The translations under genes and the position numbers were made by a program. A stretch of 64,000 nucleotides of DNA, taken from assembly GCA_965249005.1 (NCBI GenBank), contig CBDFLD010000022.1, forward strand, positions 124,001 to 188,000, written 5' to 3'. Numbering within the stretch: the stretch's first letter is position 1; each line of letters begins with the position of its first letter. This stretch comes from CBDFLD01 sp965249005. GTDB lineage: Bacteria; Acidobacteriota; UBA6911. The notes beneath the pieces are model-generated. The model did no database searches and was not told where the DNA came from. It worked only from the letters and a program-made list of their open reading frames with translations. Shown piece by piece: positions 45,813 to 52,953 of the stretch.

Positions 45813-48041
45813 ATGAAAAAAGTCGTAGCGAGCTTCTGTGTGACGATACTCGGTCTCACGGCTGCTCCGTTCGGGCAGACAAAAGATTTCTTCACCGTCA
45901 GCGCCGAGCAGCTGTCGATGACGCTGGATCTCGATCGTAAAGGCGGCATTGTGTCGCTCCGCAACGGGGATGTGGATGTCGTGTCCCCGGATATCGCCGA
46001 GCCAACTTCTTTTCTGATCCATCTCGTCCTTGCCAAGGAAGAGCGCACGTTCAGCAGCTTGGATTTTGAGAGGTTCTCTTACGAAAAAATAGGAGGCGGT
46101 GTGCGCCTTACCTATTCAGGACTCGAAGGGAAGGCGGTCAACGTGCAACTGACTTGGCGCGCGGCCGGCCCATACATCGCCATGACCCAGAAAGTTCGTT
46201 GCGGTCTGCAGAGTGTCTGCTCGGACATTGTGTCTCCCTACGTCAATGGCTATGAGTCTCTGTCGGGGGAGGCGACCGAGGATCGTTTCCTTCTACCTTG
46301 GAGTGCGGGAAAGGTTTATCACGATCCTGCAAGGACACTTCGCGAGGATGACCTTCGTTTGTTTGTCGGAACAGGGTATCCGGGGACCATGAGTATGCAG
46401 CTGCACGCTTTTTATAATTCGGCGGGCGGGATCGTCATGTACGCTGCGGATCCGGAATCCCATCCCAAGCTCTTTGGTCTGTATAGAAACAAGGGGACCG
46501 ACACCATCGGCTGGGGCATCCGGCACTATTTTGACGAAACACCGGGCTTTGGCTTTGGCCCCTCCTATGAGGTGCGCGTTCAGGCTTGCGGGCCGAGCTG
46601 GTATGACGCCGCCGATGTATACGCAGACTGGAGCCGGCAGCAGCAGTGGATGAAAAAGAAGGTGCGCCGCGCGGCCTGGATCAAAAAGATGCCGATCGTC
46701 GCCAATGTCCATGATAACTATCACTATACTCGTATGCTCCCGTCCTGGTTTGCGCGACACCAACCTTCATTGAATACCCTTCTCGGGAACCGGGCGATCG
46801 TGAATGATCTTCAGCAGTGGGAGCACTATGGGTATTGGGTGGCGCCGGAGTCCTTTCCTCCGCTCGGCGGGGAGGAATCCATGCTGGAGGCGACGAAGAC
46901 GGTCCGTGGATGGGGCAACCACATCAAGCACCAATTTTCGAGTGGGCAGTTCTGGCTACACAAGGACGTAACGCCGGAGGTATTCGAGACCCGGATCAAG
47001 AAGATGGCCGTGATGAGACGGGGCGGCGAGGTGCCGACAGAACGGTTTCCCAATATCGGACCCTATGTCTTCACTTGTCCGACGTCCGTCGACTATCAAG
47101 ACCAACTCGTTCACTATGTCAAAAAGCTGGCCGATTACCGTCACGACTTCATCAGCATGGATATCTGGCCGATCTCTCATCCGCATCGATGCCACAACCC
47201 CGCCCACGATCACGCGCCCGGACTCGGGCGGTGGTGGGTTGATGCCACCATCGAAATGGTCCAAAGGATGCACGGGGCCGTGACTGCAAAGGAACCGGAG
47301 GCCATTTTTGGCGGGGAGGGAATGGCGGAACCATACATGCCGTGGATGCAGGTTACGCTCATGCGGACCACGTTGTCGCCGGTGCGGAGATCGAGGACAG
47401 GGAAGATCGAATGGGTCTATGTTCCAATGTATGACTATATCTATGGAGACCAGGTTCTCACTTGGGGAGTCTGGGTGCAATCCCAATTGAGCAATGCGAG
47501 AGCGGATCTGTCGCTGCAATTCGCGCGCGGCGAGGTTTTGCACATCAGTGACAAGTGGCATCACAAGTACTTCGACATTGAGAAGATAGGAATCAACCCA
47601 AAGCGGAAAGCCGAGGATCCCGTGCCGCAGCCGGTTTTGAAGGTTGAGCTGGGTCCTCCCAGCGTCCGGGAAGCCAATTTCAGTTTCGCGGCGAAGCTCA
47701 ACGATTTCCAACAGGGTCCGTACAACATCTATTTCTCGCGAGGCCGCGGTGGACGGTATCCTGATGTTTGGAGAAAAGTCTCCAGCGGGTGGATAAAACT
47801 CGAAGTCTATGACCGCGATCCTGGCTTCGCCCTCCTGCGTCACCCGACGAGTGCCCGTTTCGTCTGGGCGGTAGCAAACGGTTCTGAATCGGCCCGCACC
47901 ATTCGAGTCCACATGAAGGCCGGCACACGTGTCGTCAGCAAATCACTCCGGAGTCGCCTCACGGAGGTGATGCACGAAAATCGCCCGTGTCTAGAGTTGA
48001 GCTTGGCCGCGCTCGAGGTTGGTGTGGTCGAGTGGGAATGA
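45813..48041 (+). CDS. DUF6259 glycoside-hydrolase-like exported protein (742 aa)
   Basis: Signal peptide (1-22). Residues about 30-270 form a galactose-mutarotase-like beta-sandwich (LSMTLDLDRKGGIVSLRNGDVD). The centre looks like a TIM barrel: IKKMPIVANVHDNYHYT, LADYRHDFISMDIWPISHPHRCHNPAHDHAPGLGRWW (possible catalytic Asp), EPEAIFGGEGMAEPYMPW (possible acid Glu). A C-terminal beta domain ends the protein. DUF6259 members are treated as probable glycosidases of the GH13/GH36-like superfamily; no activity is certain. Lies divergent from the esterase above, 149 bp away. Substrate unknown. Confidence 0.65.
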   Translation: MKKVVASFCVTILGLTAAPFGQTKDFFTVSAEQLSMTLDLDRKGGIVSLRNGDVDVVSPDIAEPTSFLIHLVLAKEERTFSSLDFERFSYEKIGGGVRLTYSGLEGKAVNVQLTWRAAGPYIAMTQKVRCGLQSVCSDIVSPYVNGYESLSGEATEDRFLLPWSAGKVYHDPARTLREDDLRLFVGTGYPGTMSMQLHAFYNSAGGIVMYAADPESHPKLFGLYRNKGTDTIGWGIRHYFDETPGFGFGPSYEVRVQACGPSWYDAADVYADWSRQQQWMKKKVRRAAWIKKMPIVANVHDNYHYTRMLPSWFARHQPSLNTLLGNRAIVNDLQQWEHYGYWVAPESFPPLGGEESMLEATKTVRGWGNHIKHQFSSGQFWLHKDVTPEVFETRIKKMAVMRRGGEVPTERFPNIGPYVFTCPTSVDYQDQLVHYVKKLADYRHDFISMDIWPISHPHRCHNPAHDHAPGLGRWWVDATIEMVQRMHGAVTAKEPEAIFGGEGMAEPYMPWMQVTLMRTTLSPVRRSRTGKIEWVYVPMYDYIYGDQVLTWGVWVQSQLSNARADLSLQFARGEVLHISDKWHHKYFDIEKIGINPKRKAEDPVPQPVLKVELGPPSVREANFSFAAKLNDFQQGPYNIYFSRGRGGRYPDVWRKVSSGWIKLEVYDRDPGFALLRHPTSARFVWAVANGSESARTIRVHMKAGTRVVSKSLRSRLTEVMHENRPCLELSLAALEVGVVEWE

Positions 48042-48060
48042 GGCGGACAAACTTCGCCAA

Positions 48061-48702
48061 CTATTGGCCCGTCCGCCTGAATAGCAATGCCAGGCTTCCG
48101 AACAGCGCCCCGACGATCATGGTGAATGAAATCCAAAAAACGAGCTGAGGGATGAGTCCGATCAGAACCCACTTTGGAAAGAGGCTCATCGTGGGGAAGC
48201 CTGGGGGGCCGAGTTCGTAGTGCGTTCCCCAATCTGCGCTCATGGCCACGAGCATGACGATCGCGACAGGGATACGAGCAGCCAGGCCATAGGCAAACTG
48301 GATCCAGCCGAGCCGAGGCCATCCGCGGTAGGCGATGAGTGCCGAAACAATGGCGGCAACATTGATGAGCACGACCTGAACGATAATGGAGCTGAACAGC
48401 ATTGCTAGCGCAAGCAGAAGCGCGAAGAGCGCCAGCGCGGCGGCCGCGTGGCCAATCGCTCGAGGACGACTCTCCGGGGCTTCGCCTGCCTTGTCCAGGC
48501 GCACCGCAAAGTAGACGGCGAAGATCGGGACCAGCCAGACGATTCCAATAATCGCACCGGGTCCGCCGGCTTCCCGATTGAATAGCAGGGCTGACCAGCG
48601 GTTGAGCTCTCCGATGAGACGAATGAGCGTGACGGCAAGGCTGATGACAGCAGGCACCAGGATGAGCTGCCGGGTCGTGACCTTGAGAGTCGATTCGTTC
48701 AT
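48061..48702 (-). CDS. Multi-pass membrane protein (213 aa)
   Basis: Six or seven predicted helices; ATG 48702 preceded by GGGGA (spacing about 6). Contains LIRLIGELNRWSALLFNREAGGPGAIIGIVWLVPIFAVYFA and, near the end, a long loop ADWGTHYELGPPGFPTMSLFPKW. No family that I can name. Convergent with the DUF6259 gene, 19 bp between stops. Confidence 0.6.
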   Translation of the reverse strand: MNESTLKVTTRQLILVPAVISLAVTLIRLIGELNRWSALLFNREAGGPGAIIGIVWLVPIFAVYFAVRLDKAGEAPESRPRAIGHAAAALALFALLLALAMLFSSIIVQVVLINVAAIVSALIAYRGWPRLGWIQFAYGLAARIPVAIVMLVAMSADWGTHYELGPPGFPTMSLFPKWVLIGLIPQLVFWISFTMIVGALFGSLALLFRRTGQ

Positions 48703-48762
48703 GAGTATCCCCGTGCTGATGTTACGCCCGTCGGCCGAACTGCGATCGGCGCTCCGGAACAA

Positions 48763-49022
48763 TAGAACGAACTAAAGGCGACTAACGGAAATTCGATGGA
48801 TGCGAGATTAACACGACGATTCAGCAGTTTCAATTTCGTGGAGGCGAGGCCGCCCCCAAAAAGGGTTGCGACGCCTGCGGGCGTATTCGCCCTCGAGCTC
48901 GCGCACACCCGGCGGCATATCAGGTGGGTCGTCGGTGACAAAACCCTTGCACCGTCCCGAGCCCATATTCTATAAGGTGAATAGGTCTGCGGCCAGCCGG
49001 CCGGAGCAACCGAGGAGGCACG
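48763..49022. other. Divergent intergenic region upstream of the UGA-containing gene
   Basis: 260 bp with no gene. A probable SD (CCGAGGAGGCACG) lies at the right end, directly before ATG 49023. No promoter could be singled out. Confidence 0.4.
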
Positions 49023-49889
49023 ATGCGTGTTGACAGTTACAAGTACTTGCCCCGCAGTTTCCGCCAGCATTTCGAGGGTCTGCCGTACCTTTTTGAACAA
49101 CCCATCTGGACGCCGATGAAGAAGCCCGTGGAGCAGGCAACCGTAGCGCTCCTTTCATCGGCAGGTCTATACGTGCAGGGCGAGCAGGAGCCTTTCGATG
49201 TGGAGCGAGAGAAACGAGAACCCCACTGGGGGGATCCCAGTTTCCGGGTGATCCCACGCAACATCCAGCAAGACAGGATCGGTGCCACACACCTGCATCT
49301 AAATACCCGCGACCACTACACAGACTACAACATTGCGCTCCCCTTGCGTGCGTATGCACGACTAGAGGAAGAACGGAAAATCGGCCGCCTTGCCGAGGAC
49401 CATTACGCCGTGATGGGGTTTCAGGGAGATGACATTTCTCCTTGGACCAATGAGACGGGGCCTCGGATTGCAGAACTCCTGAAGCAAGCCGAGGTCGACG
49501 CCCTCGTTCTTGCGCCTGCTTGACCGGACTGCTGCCGCAACGTGCCCGTGCTGGCACGAATTATCGAGGAAGCAGGTATTTCCACGGTCATAGTAACAAT
49601 GATGCCGGACTTGGCAGAGAAGTGCCGGCCCGCACGAATCGTAGGCGTAGAGTTTCCCTTTGGTCATGCCTTCGGCATGATTCACGATCAGGAGATGCAA
49701 TACTCCATAGCCGAGACTGCGACGAGGCTGCTTGGCGAGGCCACCGCCCCGGGCGCCCGGATCGACTCGGAAATTCAGTGGCCGATCGACACCAAGACTG
49801 CATACCGGGACTGGCAACCCTCAGAGCCGAGTCCCCTCGTGGCCTACAACATAAGGCGCCAGCAGCAGCAACAGTCCGAGCGTGCCTGA
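49023..49889 (+). CDS. GrdB-like selenoprotein family reductase with in-frame UGA (predicted Sec167, 288 aa)
   Basis: Homologous along its length to the glycine/sarcosine/betaine reductase selenoprotein B (GRDB) family. Seen: YLFEQPIWTPMKKPVEQATVALLSSAGLYV, GDPSFRVIP, THLHLNTRDHYTDYNIALP, IGRLAEDHYAVMGF, then VDALVLAPA-[TGA]-PDCCRN-VPVLARIIEEAGISTVIV and FPFGHAFGMIHDQEM to TGA-free TGA stop at 49887. The only stop within is TGA 49521-49523; both sides are in the same frame. In Cys relatives the site reads PVCPVCHQT, so U167-P-D-C170 replaces C-x-x-C. ATG 49023 follows GAGGAGG. Ending at the first UGA would remove the catalytic half. Sec is the best reading; a nonsense mutation is the alternative. 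Real reaction unknown. Confidence 0.75.
49521..49558 (+). promoter_or_regulatory. UGA codon and putative bacterial SECIS hairpin
   Basis: The UGA (49521-49523) is followed by a hairpin CGUGCC (49541-49546) / CGUGCU loop (49547-49552) / GGCACG (49553-49558): six perfect pairs, six-base loop. The loop begins 24 nt after the UGA and has G in its first two bases, within the usual bacterial SECIS limits (loop about 16-37 nt downstream, G among first loop bases). SelB would bind it. Not tested by a SECIS search. Confidence 0.6.
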
Positions 49890-50033
49890 AGCGACGCCGA
49901 GAACTGATTCGCTCCGCCGTGCGGATGCTCAGGAAGTACCTTTTGTCAGCTCGTTTCGCTGCAATTCAATACTCGGCGAAAAGAAAGCATTCGGGGGTAA
50001 GGTGGTGATTCCCATACTGCGTTTTTTTCTGTC

Positions 50034-51485
50034 TTGCTCGTGGTGACAGCCGCGTTTGGGCCCCTGTACGGAGTCTCCGCAGCACAAAGCAGCCCGCGGA
50101 ATATCGTCCTGATTCTCAGCGACGATCACCGTTATGACTTTTTGAGTTTCATGGACGGTGCGCCGAAGTTTCTCGAGACTCCCCATCTCGACCGGATGGC
50201 TTCCGAAGGCGCGCATCTGGTCAACGCATTCGTGTCGACCTCGCTCTGTTCGCCGAGTCGTGCGTCGATTTTGACCGGCCGGTACATGCACAATCATGGT
50301 GTCGTGGACAATCAGCGCCCGGTGCCGGCGGGGACAGTTTTCTTCCCCGAGCAACTCCAGAAGGCCGGTTATGAAACGGGGTTCGTTGGCAAGTGGCATA
50401 TGGGCCACGATCACGACGAGCCGCGTGCCGGGTTCGATCACTGGGCGAGCTTTCGTGGACAGGGCACTTACTTCGATCCGACTCTGAACATCAACGGCAA
50501 AAGAGAAAGGGTTCGTGGTTATACGACAGATATTCTCACAGACCTTGCGACGGAGTGGCTCGGTGGCCGTCAAGGGGAGCAACCGTTCTTTCTCTATTTG
50601 TCGTACAAGGCGGTGCACTATCCGTTTTCCCCCGCACCAAGGCATCGTGGCCGTTACGACGGCAAACAGATCGACTATCCCGATACGATGGCCAACACGG
50701 AAGAAAACTACCTGACGCAGTCTCGGTGGATCCGGGATCGCCGCTACAGCTACCACGGCATCGACCACATGGAAACCGGCGCCTTCGACAAGGACCCCGT
50801 GCCTGATTTCGACGATCTTTATCACCGCTTTTGCGAGGCGGTGCACGGTCTCGATGAAAACGTGGGTCGAATTCTGACCTACCTCGATGAGAACGGTCTA
50901 TCGCAGGATACGGTCGTGCTCTACATGGGGGACAATGGATTCGCTCTCGGAGAGCACGGGTTCTACGATAAGCGGGATGCCTTCGAGGTATCGATGCGCG
51001 TGCCCATGTTGGCACGGGCCCCCGGCCTGATTCTCCCAGGAACCGAGATTGCTCAGATGGTTCAAAACATCGACGTGGCGCCGACGCTCTTGGAAGTCGC
51101 CGGGGCCAAAATCTCGGAACGCCTGTCCATCGACGGACGTTCGTTTCTGCCTCTTCTACAAGGCGAATCCATGCCCTGGCGTGAGTACATCCTCTACGAA
51201 TACTTCTGGGAATGGAATTTTCCGGCGACCCCGACGATATTTGCGATTCGCACGGACCGATACAAGTACATCTACTATCACGGCACGTGGGACCGCGACG
51301 GTTTCTACGATCTCGAGACGGACCCGGGTGAACGGCACAACCTGATTGATGTGCCGGCGTTTCAACCGCGCATTCTCAGACTGAGGGAGAAGCTGTTCAG
51401 CGGGCTCGGAGCGGATGGTGATCTGTTGATGCCGATTAGAGTTCCGAAGGGAGAACGGCTGGGCGACCGCAAGTTGAAGCGCTGA
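50034..51485 (+). CDS. Secreted sulfatase, type I (483 aa or more; signal peptide start uncertain)
   Basis: Metal site PRNIVLILSDDHRYDFLSF, catalytic Cys in SLCSPSRASILTGRY (C-x-P-x-R), VGKWHMGHD, YMGDNGFALGEHGFYDKRDAFEVSMRVPML and DPGERHNLI, the marks of the arylsulfatase family; the FLSFMDG segment resembles N-acetylglucosamine-6-sulfatase-like members. Only TTG 50034 opens this frame. Better: GTG 50005 with a GGGGGTAAG SD starts VIPILRFFLS, but is shifted by one base at the T7 run 50022-50028; with eight Ts the protein would begin MIPILRFFLSVLLVVTAAF, a proper signal peptide. A one-base loss or sequencing error is likely. Located 115 bp after the selenoprotein gene. Confidence 0.87.
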   Translation: MLVVTAAFGPLYGVSAAQSSPRNIVLILSDDHRYDFLSFMDGAPKFLETPHLDRMASEGAHLVNAFVSTSLCSPSRASILTGRYMHNHGVVDNQRPVPAGTVFFPEQLQKAGYETGFVGKWHMGHDHDEPRAGFDHWASFRGQGTYFDPTLNINGKRERVRGYTTDILTDLATEWLGGRQGEQPFFLYLSYKAVHYPFSPAPRHRGRYDGKQIDYPDTMANTEENYLTQSRWIRDRRYSYHGIDHMETGAFDKDPVPDFDDLYHRFCEAVHGLDENVGRILTYLDENGLSQDTVVLYMGDNGFALGEHGFYDKRDAFEVSMRVPMLARAPGLILPGTEIAQMVQNIDVAPTLLEVAGAKISERLSIDGRSFLPLLQGESMPWREYILYEYFWEWNFPATPTIFAIRTDRYKYIYYHGTWDRDGFYDLETDPGERHNLIDVPAFQPRILRLREKLFSGLGADGDLLMPIRVPKGERLGDRKLKR

Positions 51486-51501
51486 TCGACTGCGTCGCCC
51501 G

Positions 51502-52932
51502 TTAGGCGAGCAATTCCTGGATCACTTGTCCGCCTGTCTGTGAGAGCTGCTTGAATCGTCCGCCATGGAAGTAGGTCAGCTTGTTGTCGTCCAAACCGAG
51601 TAGGTTTAGCAGGGTCACGTGAAAATCCTTGATCGGACGCACGACCTCCACCGCCTCCTGTCCGATCTCGTCCGTGCTGCCGATGACGTGTCCCGTCCGG
51701 ACCCCGGCTCCCGCAAGTAATACGGTCATGGCTTTTGCGTTGTGGTCTCGGCCGTAAGCAACTCCTCCGTCCCGAAACCCATTGTCCGGCGACCGGCCGA
51801 ACTCGCCCGAGATCACGACCAGCGTCTCCTCGAGCATCCCGCGTTGCTTCAGGTCTCCGATCAAGGCGGCGACCGGCCGGTCCACGGAGCGGATCCGTGC
51901 GCGGTGTGAACGCTCGATGTAATCATGAGAATCCCAGCCGCTGCTGAAGACCTGAACGAAACGCACGCCACGTTCCGTGAGCCGCCTGGCCAGCAGGCAC
52001 TTGCGGCCGAACTCGTCAGTTTCCTTGTCTCCGACTCCATAGCTGTCGAGTACGGTTTGTTTCTCCGCGGAGAGGTCCAGTAGGTCCGGCAGTTTTGCCT
52101 GCATCCGGAAAGCCAGCTCGTAGGACTCCATCCGCGCTGAAAGGACGTCGTGGTTGGGATGTGCCTGGCGGTGGTCCTCATTCAAAGAGGCCAGTAGATC
52201 GAGGTTTGAGCGCTGGACCTGGCGAGGTACCGGCTGCGGCGGCTGCAGGTCGAGAATTGGGGATCCGCCGGATCGCAATGTCGTGCCCTGGTAATGGGCG
52301 GGCAAGAAGCCATTGGACCAATTGGCCGTGCCTCCCTGGGGAAAGGAAGATTCGGGAAGTACGAAAAAACCGGGCATATCAGAATTGAGCGTCCCGAGAC
52401 CATAGGTGACCCAGGAGCCGATGGCCGGGTCGCCACCGAACCGGTTGCCCGTGTTCATGTGGTAACACGCTGTGGGATGGTTGATCGATTCGGCCTGCAA
52501 GCCACGGTAGACGCAGAATTCGTCAGCGACGTGGGCGAGCCGCTCGAACTCTTCGTTCATCCAGATCCCACTTCGGCCCGCTCGATGGAAACGAAAAGGG
52601 CTGCGGACAAAGTAGCGGGTGCCACTGGCCATGTCCGAAGCGAATTGGTCCGTTCGGGTAAACCGTTTGCCGTGCAACTCGTCGAGCTTGGGCTTCGGAT
52701 CGAAGGTGTCGATGTGGCTCGGTCCACCCTCCAGGAAAAGGAAGATACAGTTTTTGGCCCTGGCCGGTAGGTGCGGCGGCTTTGGTGCGAGTGGTCCCGT
52801 CGGGTTGTCAGCCGGGAGACTTTCTGCTTGCAGGAGCGTGTTGAAGGCCAAGGTGCCGAGAGTCGTGCCCAATCCGTACAAAAAATCACGGCGATCCAGG
52901 GTCGTGATCCTGTTGTGCAAGCGCATGCTCAA
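51502..52932 (-). CDS. DUF1501 protein with Tat signal (476 aa)
   Basis: N-terminus LDRRDFLYGLGTTLGTLAFN is a twin-arginine signal. Then KNCIFLFLEGGPSHIDTFDPKPKL, the usual DUF1501 opening (L...GGpShlDtFDpKP), FVRSPFRFHRAGRSGIWMNEEF, and in the C-terminal half VISGEFGRSPD, GRDHNAKAMTVLLAGAGVRTGHVIGSTDE and ILNLLGLDDNKLTYFHGGRF. The fold is alkaline-phosphatase/sulfatase-like. These proteins are nearly always paired with DUF1549/DUF1553 proteins, as here (52954-55792), in planctomycetes, verrucomicrobia and acidobacteria. Exact activity is unknown. Operon with the partner; 21 bp gap. Confidence 0.92.
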   Translation of the reverse strand: MSMRLHNRITTLDRRDFLYGLGTTLGTLAFNTLLQAESLPADNPTGPLAPKPPHLPARAKNCIFLFLEGGPSHIDTFDPKPKLDELHGKRFTRTDQFASDMASGTRYFVRSPFRFHRAGRSGIWMNEEFERLAHVADEFCVYRGLQAESINHPTACYHMNTGNRFGGDPAIGSWVTYGLGTLNSDMPGFFVLPESSFPQGGTANWSNGFLPAHYQGTTLRSGGSPILDLQPPQPVPRQVQRSNLDLLASLNEDHRQAHPNHDVLSARMESYELAFRMQAKLPDLLDLSAEKQTVLDSYGVGDKETDEFGRKCLLARRLTERGVRFVQVFSSGWDSHDYIERSHRARIRSVDRPVAALIGDLKQRGMLEETLVVISGEFGRSPDNGFRDGGVAYGRDHNAKAMTVLLAGAGVRTGHVIGSTDEIGQEAVEVVRPIKDFHVTLLNLLGLDDNKLTYFHGGRFKQLSQTGGQVIQELLA

Positions 52933-52953
52933 CGTCTCGTCTCCTACTCCAGC

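Noticed and set aside
49542..49889. Separate small gene after the UGA
   Set aside because: No start codon with SD, same frame as the upstream part, and the protein continues the GrdB family alignment.
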